Source: Actinoplanes sp040639655 (GTDB lineage Bacteria > Actinomycetota > Actinomycetes > Mycobacteriales > Micromonosporaceae). From it: a stretch of DNA of 64,000 nt. The position numbers and the translations under genes were made by a program. The stretch is from positions 62,001 to 126,000 of the forward strand of contig NZ_JBFAAI010000008.1 of assembly GCF_040639655.1 (NCBI RefSeq), read 5' to 3'. Below are positions 1 through 7,775 of the stretch, in pieces. Each line of letters begins with the position of its first letter. The stretch's first letter is position 1. The notes under the pieces were generated by a model that had not been told where the DNA came from, ran no database searches, and was given only the letters and a program-made list of their open reading frames with translations.

Positions 1-347
1 ACTACGACCGGCAGCGGCACCACCGGCAGCTGGTCGAGGCGATCCTCGACAAGGCCCTCTCGCAGGGGCTCGACGATCCGGCCAAGCTGCGCTCCGTCAT
101 GGACGCCCTCGGGGAGTCACTCGTCTACGTGGGCGGCCGTACCCCCTTCGAGTACGCCTACGCACTCCGCGACCTCGACGCCTCGAAGATCACCACGGTG
201 TCGCTGCCCGGCGAGGGCGTCGGCAGTGGCGGAGGCTACCTGGGTGAGCAGCTCAAGGAGGAGGGCCGTGGGTTCGTCAAGGCGATCGCCAAGGGCAACC
301 ACGAGGCGTACCTGAGGTCGCACCCGAAACTCGTCGACAAGGGCTAG
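1..347 (+). CDS. LytR-CpsA-Psr (LCP) family protein, C-terminal part only
   Basis: The reading frame is open from the window edge (first full codon at base 3) to a TAG at 345-347, giving about 114 residues. The opening YDRQRHHRQLVEAIL followed by a helix-rich stretch and a TVSLPGEG segment resembles the C-terminal third of LCP enzymes, which have a basic RxRHQQQ-type motif after their catalytic core. LCP proteins are membrane-anchored phosphotransferases that attach teichoic-acid-like polymers or arabinogalactan to peptidoglycan outside the membrane. The N-terminal membrane anchor and the catalytic arginines lie outside the window, so the family call is by partial resemblance. Confidence 0.6.
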   Translation, partial: YDRQRHHRQLVEAILDKALSQGLDDPAKLRSVMDALGESLVYVGGRTPFEYAYALRDLDASKITTVSLPGEGVGSGGGYLGEQLKEEGRGFVKAIAKGNHEAYLRSHPKLVDKG

Positions 348-350
348 ACG

Positions 351-356
351 TACCCT
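351..356 (+). promoter_or_regulatory. Candidate leaderless -10 box for the M1 peptidase gene
   Basis: TACCCT fits TANNNT and ends six bases before the ATG at 363. There is no Shine-Dalgarno sequence between the two genes. The geometry matches seven other starts in this window and suggests that transcription begins at or next to the start codon. Confidence 0.45.
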
Positions 357-362
357 CGAATC

Positions 363-1775
363 ATGAGGCGACGGGTGGGCGGGCTGATCGTGCTGTTGGC
401 GCTCTCCGGGTGCTCGCCCGTCAAGGACGACCCGGTGCCGGGTCCCACGTCGAGTGCCCCGGGTTTCCGGCCCGGGGCCGACGGTGCGGGCGACCCCTAC
501 TTCCCGAAGTACGGCAACGGCGGCTACGACGTCGGCGGCTACGATCTGGCGCTGCGCTACGACCCCTCGTCCGGCCGCCTGCAGGGCACCGCGACCCTCA
601 CCGCCACCGCCACCCAGGACCTGTCCCGCTTCAACCTCGACCTGAGCGGCCTGAGCGCCACCGGGGTCACCGTCGACGGGGCCGCCGCGACAGCCAAGGC
701 CGAGGAGGCCGAGCTGGTCGTCACGCCCGCCGCCGGGATCCCGTCCGGGCGCGGGTTCACCGTGGTCGTCACCTACGGCGGCACGCCCACCCCGACCAAG
801 AACGACACCCTCGGCACCAGCGGCTGGCTGCGCGACGGCAGCTCCGGTGCGATCGCGCTGGGCCAGCCCGAGTCGGCGAGCACCTGGTTCCCGGTCAACG
901 ACCACCCGTCGGACAAGGCGACCCTCAAACTCGCGATGACCGTGCCGCGGGGTGTCGAGGTGATCGCCAACGGTGTTCCCGGCAAACGCGACACCGCGAA
1001 CGGCTGGACCACCTGGCGCTGGTCCGAGGATTCCCCGATGGCCAGTTATCTCGCCACCGTGGTGATCGGCCAGTACCGGGTCACCGAGTCCGTCCACGCC
1101 GGACGGCCGATGGTCATCGCGGTTCCCGAGTCGATGCCCGCGAACGATCCGGCCGTGAAGTCGCTGGCCCGTACCGGGGAGATCACCGACTTCCTGGAGA
1201 CACAGTTCGGGCCGTACCCCTTCAAGGCCAACGGCGGGGTCGTCGTCGAGGAGGAGAAGATCAAGTACGCGCTGGAGACCCAGTCGCGCCCGGTCTACGG
1301 CAACGTGTTCTTCCTGGGCGGCGAGAACACCGGGGTGGTCGCGCACGAACTGGCCCACCAGTGGTTCGGCGACAGCGTCGCCCTCGCCCGCTGGCAGGAC
1401 ATCTGGCTCAACGAGGGTTTCGCCACGTACGCCGAGTGGCTCTGGGCGGAGCACGACGGCGAGGACACCGCGCAGCAGATCTTCGACCGCACGTACGCGA
1501 GCTTCAACTGGACCGAGGCACCCGGCGACCCCACACCGCGACGCCTCTTCGGATCGGCCGTCTACCAGCGCGGCGGCATGACGGTCCATGCACTCCGCAG
1601 GACCATCGGTGACGACGCCTTCTTCAAGCTGGTCAAGTCCTGGACGGCCGAGCACCGCGACGGCAACGTGACCACGGACCAGTTCATCAAGGCCGCCTCC
1701 ACTGCGGCGGGGCGTGACCTCGCGCCCTTCTTCAAGTCCTGGCTGACCGACCCGGCAAAACCCCCGAAACCCTGA
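363..1775 (+). CDS. M1 family zinc metallopeptidase, lipoprotein
   Basis: 470 residues. The N-terminus is a lipoprotein signal: basic residues, a hydrophobic run and a lipobox around LSGC, so the mature protein should be lipid-anchored outside the membrane. Residues 328-332 are HELAH followed by QWFGD, with the third zinc ligand Glu in WLNEGFA at about residue 351: the HEXXH-X18-E signature of gluzincin aminopeptidases. The M1 aminopeptidase N-terminal beta domain is recognisable. At 470 residues it is about half the length of PepN, so it belongs to the short M1 forms lacking the large C-terminal helical domain. The substrate is unknown. The gene starts 15 bases after the LCP gene without a ribosome binding site. 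Confidence 0.9.
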   Translation: MRRRVGGLIVLLALSGCSPVKDDPVPGPTSSAPGFRPGADGAGDPYFPKYGNGGYDVGGYDLALRYDPSSGRLQGTATLTATATQDLSRFNLDLSGLSATGVTVDGAAATAKAEEAELVVTPAAGIPSGRGFTVVVTYGGTPTPTKNDTLGTSGWLRDGSSGAIALGQPESASTWFPVNDHPSDKATLKLAMTVPRGVEVIANGVPGKRDTANGWTTWRWSEDSPMASYLATVVIGQYRVTESVHAGRPMVIAVPESMPANDPAVKSLARTGEITDFLETQFGPYPFKANGGVVVEEEKIKYALETQSRPVYGNVFFLGGENTGVVAHELAHQWFGDSVALARWQDIWLNEGFATYAEWLWAEHDGEDTAQQIFDRTYASFNWTEAPGDPTPRRLFGSAVYQRGGMTVHALRRTIGDDAFFKLVKSWTAEHRDGNVTTDQFIKAASTAAGRDLAPFFKSWLTDPAKPPKP

Positions 1776-1992
1776 TTTCGTACGGCTACGAGGAGCACCC
1801 GGGCTCCGCAGCGACGTTTCCCCGGCGCAAGCTCTCCAGCGCCCGCGCCGGGCTGCTGCCCACCAACCCGCCCGCCCACCGTCTCCTACCCAGCTGGCAC
1901 ACACCGCTGCCTCGACCACGTTGAGACGGCGGTGGCGCGCAGCTGGGCGTGGCTCGGGGCGTGGCCCGCCGCGGGACTGGAGCTGGGACGAG

Positions 1993-2020
1993 AAACGGCG
2001 GGCCCGGGGGCCCGCCGTTT
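1993..2020. terminator. Bidirectional hairpin terminator
   Basis: A perfect 13-base inverted repeat (1993-2005 with 2008-2020) with arms starting AAACGGCGGG sits between the convergent M1 peptidase and guaB3 genes. The outer AAA/TTT ends give each strand a short U run. The rest of the 261-base gap shows no gene. Confidence 0.75.
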
Positions 2021-2036
2021 TCGTGTACGTGGTCGG

Positions 2037-3155
2037 TCAGTGGTCGAGGACCAGGGAGACCTTCTGGAACTCCTTCACGTCGCGGTAGCCGCACTTGGCC
2101 ATCGCGCGCTTCAGACCGCCGAACAGGTTGAGCTGGCCGTTGGCGCTGTTCGCGGGGCCGTACAGGACCTCCTCGAGGGTGCCGTCCGGCTCGCCAGCGA
2201 TACAGAAACCACCGCGCGGGAGGGCCGGGTGCGAAGCAGCCGAGTGCCACCACGCGCCTCCGGCCGGGGCACCTTCGGCGAGCGACAGCGGCTCACCGAG
2301 CATGACAGCGTCGGCGCCGCAGCCGATGGCCTTGGCGATGTCCCCGGAGGTGGCGATGCCACCGTCGGCGATCAGGTGCACGTACCGGCCACCGGTCTCG
2401 TCGAGGTAGTCACGGCGGGCGGCCGCGGCGTCGGCGATCGCGGTCGCCATCGGCACCCGGATCCCGAGAACGGTGTCCGTCGTGGACCACTCGTCGGCGC
2501 CGACACCCACGATGACGCCGGCCGCACCGGTCCGCATCAGGTGCAGGGCCGTCTTGTAGTCGGTGCAGCCGCCGACGATGACCGGCAGGTCGAGGTCGGC
2601 GATGAACTCCTTGAGGTTCAGCGGTTCGTCCGTCGTGGACACGTGCTCGGCCGAGACCAGGGTGCCCTGGATGACCAGCAGGTCGACGCCCGCGTCCAGC
2701 ACCACCGGCGCGAGAGCCAGGGTGTGCTGCGGCGACACCCGGACGGCCGTGGTGACGCCGGACGCGCGGATCTCGCGTACCCGCTCGGCGATCAGTTCCG
2801 GCTTGATCGGCTCGGCGTAGACCTCCTGCAGGCGCCGGGTGGCGTCGGCGTCCTCGTCGAGCGAGGCCAGCTCTTCGAGGATCTTGGAGGGGTCCTCGTA
2901 ACGGGTCCAGAGGCCTTCGGCGTTGAGCACACCGAGGCCGCCGAGGCGGCCCAGCGCGATCACCGACTCGGGGCTCTGGGTGGCGTCCGACGGGTGCGCG
3001 ACGCAGGGGATCTTGAAGGGGTAGGCGTCGAGCTTCCACTCGGTCGACACGTCGTCCACGTCGCGGGTGCGACGGCTCGGAACGATGGCGATGTCGTCCA
3101 GGTGGTAGCCGCGCTGGGCGGTCTTCCCGAGGCCGATCTCCACGACGTCACGCAT
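2037..3155 (-). CDS. guaB3: GuaB3 family IMP dehydrogenase-related protein
   Basis: 372 residues forming a single IMPDH/GMP-reductase TIM barrel. It lacks the CBS (Bateman) insertion found in the neighbouring guaB. The phosphate-binding part is clear (ADGGIATSGDIAKAIGCGADAVMLGEPL), but the loop that carries the catalytic Cys in IMPDH (GPGxICTTR) reads GVGADEWSTTD here, with no cysteine. A canonical IMP oxidation mechanism is therefore not supported. Tandem guaB2-guaB3 is the standard actinobacterial order (Rv3411c-Rv3410c in M. tuberculosis), where GuaB3's role in purine metabolism is unsettled. It lies 30 bases downstream of guaB and is probably co-transcribed. Confidence 0.9.
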   Translation of the reverse strand: MRDVVEIGLGKTAQRGYHLDDIAIVPSRRTRDVDDVSTEWKLDAYPFKIPCVAHPSDATQSPESVIALGRLGGLGVLNAEGLWTRYEDPSKILEELASLDEDADATRRLQEVYAEPIKPELIAERVREIRASGVTTAVRVSPQHTLALAPVVLDAGVDLLVIQGTLVSAEHVSTTDEPLNLKEFIADLDLPVIVGGCTDYKTALHLMRTGAAGVIVGVGADEWSTTDTVLGIRVPMATAIADAAAARRDYLDETGGRYVHLIADGGIATSGDIAKAIGCGADAVMLGEPLSLAEGAPAGGAWWHSAASHPALPRGGFCIAGEPDGTLEEVLYGPANSANGQLNLFGGLKRAMAKCGYRDVKEFQKVSLVLDH

Positions 3156-3185
3156 GACTGACAGTCCTCTTTTAAGGGGGCGGTG

Positions 3186-4673
3186 TTACCGCGAGTGGTA
3201 GTTGGGGGCTTCGACGGTCATCTGGATGTCGTGCGGGTGGCTCTCCTTGAGGCCGGCCGCCGTGATCCGGATGAGCTGTCCACGCTCCTGCAGGTCGGTG
3301 ATGGTCTCCGCACCGGCGTAGCCCATCGCCAGCCGGACACCGCCGACCAGCTGGCCGACCACCCGGGAGAGCGGGCCGCGGTAGGGCACCTGACCCTCGA
3401 CACCCTCCGGAACCAGCTTCTCCTCGGGCACGTCGTGCTGGAAGTAGCGGTCCTTGGAGTAGGACTTGGCCTGACCGCGTGACTGCATGGCGCCGAGTGA
3501 ACCCATGCCGCGGTAGGACTTGAACTGCTTGCCGTTCACAAAGATCAGCTCGCCGGGGCTCTCCTCGGAGCCGGCCAGCAGACCGCCGAGCATCACCGCG
3601 TTGGCGCCGGCCACCAGGGCCTTGGCGATGTCGCCGCTGTACTGGATACCGCCGTCGCCGATCACCGGGACGCCGGCCGGCTTGCAGGCGCGGGACGCCT
3701 CCATGATCGCCGTGATCTGCGGCACACCGACGCCCGCAACGATCCGGGTGGTACAGATCGCGCCGGGGCCGACACCGACCTTGACCGCGTCGGCACCCGC
3801 CTCGACCATCGCCTTGGCACCCGCGTACGTCGCCACGTTGCCCCCGACGATGTCGGTGACGGTGTCCTTCTTGAGCCGGGCGATCATGTCGAGCACCTGG
3901 CGCTGGTGACCGTGCGAGGTGTCCACGATGATCACGTCGACGCCGGCGTCGATCAGGCCACGGGCCCGCTTGTACGAGTCGTCGCCGACCCCGACCGCGG
4001 CGGCCACCCGGAGACGGCCCTGGTCGTCCTTGGTGGCGTCCGGGTACTGCTCGGACTTGGTGAAGTCCTTCACGGTGATCAGCCCGCGCAGCCGGCCGCT
4101 CTCGTCGACCAGCGGCAGCTTCTCCACCTTGTGGCGGCGCAGCAGGTCGAGCGCGTCGGCCTTGCTCACCCCGACCGGGGCGGTGATCAGCGGCGACTTG
4201 GTCATCACGTCGCGCACCTTGGTGCTCGGGTCGGTGACGAACCGCATGTCACGGTTGGTCACTATCCCGACGAGCCGGCCCTCGCCGTCGACCACCGGGA
4301 CACCGGAGATCCGGTACTTCGCGCAGAGCGCGTCGACCTGGCCCAGGGTGTCGTCGGGGCTGCAGGTGATCGGGTTGGTGATCATGCCGGACTCGGAGCG
4401 CTTCACCAGGTCGACCTGGGCGGCCTGATCCTCCGCGGAGAGATTGCGGTGCAGCACGCCGATGCCGCCCTCACGCGCCATGGCGATCGCCATGCGGGCC
4501 TCGGTCACCGTGTCCATCGCCGCGGACAGCAGCGGGATCGTGAGCTCGACGTTGCGGGTCAGGCGAGTGACCGTGTTGACCCGGCTGGGCACCACGTCCG
4601 ACTCACCGGGCTGCAGCAGCACATCGTCGAACGTGAGGCCGAGAGGAACGGTGCGAGCGCTGTCGTTTTCCAC
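3186..4673 (-). CDS. guaB: Inosine-5'-monophosphate dehydrogenase
   Basis: 495 residues, the usual full length. It oxidises IMP to XMP with NAD+, the rate-limiting step of guanine nucleotide synthesis in the cytosol. The barrel starts with LTFDDVLLQP; two CBS repeats occupy roughly residues 97-215; the catalytic loop GVGPGAICTTR places the nucleophile at Cys307; the flap region contains YRGMGSLGAM. The start is GTG at 4673, preceded by AGGGA at suitable spacing. It leads the guaB-guaB3 operon and is divergent from the DUF5319 gene. This corresponds to guaB2 of mycobacteria and is the active IMPDH. Confidence 0.97.
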   Translation of the reverse strand: MENDSARTVPLGLTFDDVLLQPGESDVVPSRVNTVTRLTRNVELTIPLLSAAMDTVTEARMAIAMAREGGIGVLHRNLSAEDQAAQVDLVKRSESGMITNPITCSPDDTLGQVDALCAKYRISGVPVVDGEGRLVGIVTNRDMRFVTDPSTKVRDVMTKSPLITAPVGVSKADALDLLRRHKVEKLPLVDESGRLRGLITVKDFTKSEQYPDATKDDQGRLRVAAAVGVGDDSYKRARGLIDAGVDVIIVDTSHGHQRQVLDMIARLKKDTVTDIVGGNVATYAGAKAMVEAGADAVKVGVGPGAICTTRIVAGVGVPQITAIMEASRACKPAGVPVIGDGGIQYSGDIAKALVAGANAVMLGGLLAGSEESPGELIFVNGKQFKSYRGMGSLGAMQSRGQAKSYSKDRYFQHDVPEEKLVPEGVEGQVPYRGPLSRVVGQLVGGVRLAMGYAGAETITDLQERGQLIRITAAGLKESHPHDIQMTVEAPNYHSR

Positions 4674-4787
4674 AGATCATTCCCTAGAGAAGAGGCGGAG
4701 TTCATCATCCTACCCATCCCGGAGCGGCCACCCGGGCGGCGGACAGAACGTGCGGGCCAGCACACCCGCTCGGGAGGTGAGTACGGT

Positions 4788-5195
4788 ATGGGGGTGCAAG
4801 ATGAGCCCATCGACCCGTTCAACGGCGACCCGACCGATCCGGCCGCCGAACTCGACGACCTCAACGAGGACGCCGAGTCCGAACCGCTGACCGAGGAAGA
4901 GCGGCAGGACGTCCTGGAGGACCTCTCCGACCTGGAGATCTACCAGGCGCTGCTCAGTCCGACGGGCATCCGCGGGCTGGTGATCGAGTGCGAGGACTGC
5001 CACGAGCCGCACTACTTCGACTGGGATCTGCTGCGAGGCAACCTGCGGCACCTGCTGACCAGCGGCCGCCCAAGGGTCCACGAGCCCGCCTACGACCCCG
5101 ACCCCGATCACTACGTGACGTGGGAGTACGCCCGAGGCTACGCAGACGGCGTGCATGACACCCTGACCGAGGGCTCAGACGACGAAACCCCCTAA
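4788..5195 (+). CDS. DUF5319 family protein
   Basis: 135 residues, acidic throughout. An Asp/Glu-rich N-terminus is followed by a compact domain containing CEDCHEPHYFDWDLL, a CxxCH motif that could bind metal, and a C-terminal DPDHYVTWEYARGYADG. The start ATG 4788 is chosen because GGGAGGTGAG lies just upstream; the longer open frame upstream runs antisense through guaB and is not used. The gene is divergent from guaB exactly as Rv3412 is from guaB2 in M. tuberculosis, so it is a conserved actinobacterial neighbour. Its function is unknown. Confidence 0.85.
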   Translation: MGVQDEPIDPFNGDPTDPAAELDDLNEDAESEPLTEEERQDVLEDLSDLEIYQALLSPTGIRGLVIECEDCHEPHYFDWDLLRGNLRHLLTSGRPRVHEPAYDPDPDHYVTWEYARGYADGVHDTLTEGSDDETP

Positions 5196-5300
5196 ACCCC
5201 CAAACCAACACCAAAGCCCCCACAGCCCCAAAGAGGCCAAGGCCCAAGGCCGCCGGCCCCAAGCGCAAGCCGCCAGGCCAAGAAACCCAAACCGCCGAGA

Positions 5301-5360
5301 AAACGCAAGGCCGCCAGGCAAAACGCAAGGCCGCCAGGCAAAACGCAAGGCCGCCAGGCC
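5301..5360. repeat. Three tandem copies of a 20-bp unit
   Basis: Units begin AAACGCAAGGCCGCCAGGC at 5301, 5321 and 5341 and are essentially identical. A more degenerate copy is visible just before them. They lie in the gene-free stretch 5196-6144, which otherwise holds the palindrome and the 30-bp array listed below and no convincing gene. Confidence 0.85.
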
Positions 5361-5518
5361 AACACGCCACGCGAGGCCGCGAGGCCGCCAGGCCAAGGCG
5401 ACCGACCAAGCCGGGACGCCTCAGACCACAGAACCACCGGCCCACACGTGCGTAGCCACGAAACCCGCCAAACATCGCCCGCACGTTTTCCAGTGCACAC
5501 GTGGCCACGGGACAACCC

Positions 5519-5622
5519 GCAAAATGCCGCCGGTGACGAGGCAGTCGATTTGCCGACGCCCAGCGGGGTTTGCTGGGTGGCGGGAAATCGCCTGCCTCGT
5601 CACCGGTTACAAGGCATTTTGC
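5519..5622. repeat. About 104-bp near-perfect palindrome
   Basis: The outer 10 bases GCAAAATGCC (5519-5528) pair with 5613-5622. CCGGTGACGAGGCA (5530-5543) pairs perfectly with 5593-5606. The inner 21 bases of each side match at 17 positions and close on a 7-base loop GGGGTTT at 5565-5571. It could form a long cruciform or RNA hairpin. It resembles a miniature mobile element or palindromic intergenic repeat rather than a gene terminator, because no gene ends next to it. Confidence 0.8.
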
Positions 5623-5670
5623 CGCGGAGCGAAGCGAAGCCAGCCAGCTCAGCAAACCAGGCCGGCCCAC

Positions 5671-5910
5671 CTGAGCCACCAGGCCAACCCACCGGCCTAC
5701 CTGAGCCACCAGGCCAACCCACCGGCCCACCCGAGCCACCAGGCCAATCCACCGGCCCACCCGAGCCACCAGGCCAACCCACCGGCCCACCCGAGCCACC
5801 AGGCCAACCCACCGGCCCACCCGAGCCACCAGGCCAACCCACCGGCCCACCCGAGCCACCAGGCCAACCCACCGGCCCACCCGAGCCACCAGGCCGACCT
5901 CTCCGCCACA
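5671..5910. repeat. 30-bp tandem repeat array, seven copies plus one decayed copy
   Basis: Units starting CCGAGCCACCAGGCCAACCC (30 bp each) run from 5671 to 5880 with one or two substitutions in the first and third units; a degenerate eighth unit covers 5881-5910. As the unit is a multiple of three, all six frames stay open, so the long overlapping frames here are not evidence of coding. No start site or known domain fits. The remainder up to 6144 is unremarkable intergenic DNA downstream of the BldM-like gene. Confidence 0.9.
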
Positions 5911-6144
5911 TCTCAGCCTCCAAGGTGTGACCCAAGCCCGATAAACCGGCCCAGCTCACCAGCTCCCAAGCGGCTGGGTCTGGGTAAGGCGGCCCGGTCG
6001 CCTCAACCCGGCCCCGAGATGACCTGCCCGGCTCACCTCGACAACCGAGCCGACCAACCGGCCCCACCGTCCGCCCGACCCAACCGGAGCGGCCCAGCCA
6101 GCCGCCCGGCTCACCTCCAGCCCCAAGGCGACCGAGCCGCCGAC

Positions 6145-6999
6145 CTAAGCGACAAGCCCCGCCCGGAATCCCGCCGCCACAGCGTGAGCCCGGTCCCGCG
6201 CCCCCAGCTTGCGGAACAACCGCCGGGCGTGAGTCTTGACGGTGTCTTCGGAGACGAACAGTTCTCGGCCGATCTCGGCGTTGCTCTTGCCGTCTGCCAT
6301 CCCCCGCAGCACCTGTAGTTCACGTTCGGTGAGCGTGAGCCGCCGCCCGGCGGGCTGCGCGTCGGTCATCCCGACGCCTGCCTCGTTGCCGGGCCACGCC
6401 ACCATCGGCCGGCCGGTCGCCGGGTCGATGGGTGCGTCGCCACGCTGCGACGGCACCATCGGGGCGTTGGGCCCGAGCATGGCGGGTACCGCGGCGGCGT
6501 TGTGCACGCCGATGCCGCCGGGTCCCTGCTGGTATTGGCCGCGGGCGGCCGGGGAGTTGTTGTTGCGGACGCCGCCGGCCACGGTGGCCGGTTGAGCGTT
6601 GGCGCCGTTGATCGGCATGCCTTGCGGGCGTACCGGCAACAGCAGTAGGAGCAGCGCTTTCGCCACGACGCTGACCAGGTCGTGCTCGACGCCGCGGATG
6701 ACCCCGCGGGCGCCGGCGGCGACTGCGGCCGCTGCGACCCGGGGGTCTTCAGCGCCGAAGAGCACCAACTGCGCCTGTGGGGCACGGGCTAGTACGCGCC
6801 GGGTGAACCCGACGCTGTCGGGCCGGGTCACGGCGGTGTCGGCCAGGACCACTTCGGCGGGCCGTTCCGCCAGTCGGATCATGGCCTCGGTCTCGCTGAC
6901 CGCGGTCCGGACGACGCCGGTCATGCCGAGCCGGGCCGCGGTGGACGCGACGGTCTGGGCCGCCAGCGGGGTTCGGACGCACACGAGGACGGTACGCAC
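6145..6999 (-). CDS. BldM-like atypical response regulator (LuxR/FixJ HTH)
   Basis: 284 residues. An N-terminal receiver-like domain (about 1-120) is joined by a roughly 95-residue Gly/Pro/Asn-rich linker to a LuxR-type helix-turn-helix (about 220-284). The HTH segment SNAEIGRELFVSEDTVKTHA and the following RRLFRKLGARDRAHAV closely resemble Streptomyces BldM. The receiver has lost the metal-binding acidic pair (VR at residues 8-9 where DD is expected) and the conserved Lys (Arg about 102), while keeping an Asp at 54, so phosphorylation control is unlikely. The start GTG 6999 follows AAGGAGG. It is divergent from whiD; bldM and whiD are also adjacent in Streptomyces near guaB and groEL. It probably regulates developmental genes. 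The long linker is unlike BldM. Confidence 0.82.
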   Translation of the reverse strand: MRTVLVCVRTPLAAQTVASTAARLGMTGVVRTAVSETEAMIRLAERPAEVVLADTAVTRPDSVGFTRRVLARAPQAQLVLFGAEDPRVAAAAVAAGARGVIRGVEHDLVSVVAKALLLLLLPVRPQGMPINGANAQPATVAGGVRNNNSPAARGQYQQGPGGIGVHNAAAVPAMLGPNAPMVPSQRGDAPIDPATGRPMVAWPGNEAGVGMTDAQPAGRRLTLTERELQVLRGMADGKSNAEIGRELFVSEDTVKTHARRLFRKLGARDRAHAVAAGFRAGLVA

Positions 7000-7229
7000 A
7001 GTGATCCTCCTTCTCTCTCAGAGGAGATCACGCGAGGGCCGCAGCATTACGCGCTTTAGATGGAAAAAACGGGAAAGAAAGGTATGACTTGCCACCCCTT
7101 GCCATACGGCTCGCGAAGACATCGACATGGTGCGTGTGAGCCGGGCGTTGCCGGGGTACACCGCCGAAAGGCCGTCTCCAGGCCCCTCACGACGAACGCT
7201 CCGCGGTGCCGCGCGGGAGGAGGGTGTTG

Positions 7230-7616
7230 ATGTCGAACGTTCGCAGGCTGCCCGGTCCCATCGCCGATCTCTGGGATTGGCAGAGACTGGGACTCTGCCG
7301 GGGCCGGGACAGTGCACAGTTCTTCCACCCCGACGGCGAGCGCGGGTCGTCCCGCAATCGTCGCGAGGCGAAGGCGAAGGCCATGTGCGGCGTCTGCCCG
7401 GTTCGGGCCGAGTGTGCCGCGCACGCCCTCGCCGTTCGCGAGCCGTACGGCGTGTGGGGAGGTTTCAGCGAATCGGAGCGGCTGCGGCTGCTCGCGATCG
7501 GCTGGGAAGACCTTGCCGATCGTCACGGACGAGTCGACCTGCTACGGCTCGAGGCACGCCTCGGCCGGCCCCACAAGACGGCGGTACCGGCGCAACGGCA
7601 GGCCCCGGCGGCCTGA
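7230..7616 (+). CDS. whiD: WhiB-family iron-sulfur regulator WhiD
   Basis: 128 residues. Four cysteines at 23, 53, 56 and 62 give the C-X29-C-X2-C-X5-C pattern of WhiB proteins, which hold a [4Fe-4S] cluster, followed by the G(V)WGG turn at about residues 74-78. The N-terminus (RLPGPIADLWDWQ) and the region AECAAHALAVREPYGVWGG are near identical to Streptomyces WhiD, and WhiB3 is the mycobacterial counterpart. Such proteins bind region 4 of the primary sigma factor and modulate sporulation or stress genes. The start ATG 7230 is set by AGGAGG six bases upstream; GTGs at 7206 and 7224 are in frame but overlap or precede that site. Confidence 0.93.
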   Translation: MSNVRRLPGPIADLWDWQRLGLCRGRDSAQFFHPDGERGSSRNRREAKAKAMCGVCPVRAECAAHALAVREPYGVWGGFSESERLRLLAIGWEDLADRHGRVDLLRLEARLGRPHKTAVPAQRQAPAA

Positions 7617-7775
7617 CGGCGTCCGGCGCGCGGCATCACCACACGGCTTCCGGCACGGTCCTCCGCGGAGGGCCGTGTCGAGTGGTTCAGCGGTTCTTCA
7701 ACCGCATTGGTGGACATGCAAGCCACCGTATGAGCGACTTGCATTCCCGAGTCGGACCGAAAGTGCGGCTTTCAA

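Noticed and set aside
117..1919. Long minus-strand open frame of 600 codons opposite the M1 peptidase
   Set aside because: It is a shadow of the real gene caused by high GC; no family resemblance, no start signal, composition of a non-coding frame.
3906..4787. Upstream extension of the DUF5319 frame
   Set aside because: It runs antisense through guaB; the ribosome site at 4771-4780 fixes the start at 4788.
5671..5910. CRISPR array
   Set aside because: Units are directly adjacent with no unique spacers between them, and no cas genes are present.
4954..6318. Repetitive open frames on both strands (RVGRWVGLVA and PAHPSHQANP repeats)
   Set aside because: They follow from the 30-bp DNA repeat, a multiple of three, which keeps all frames open; no start site or conserved domain.
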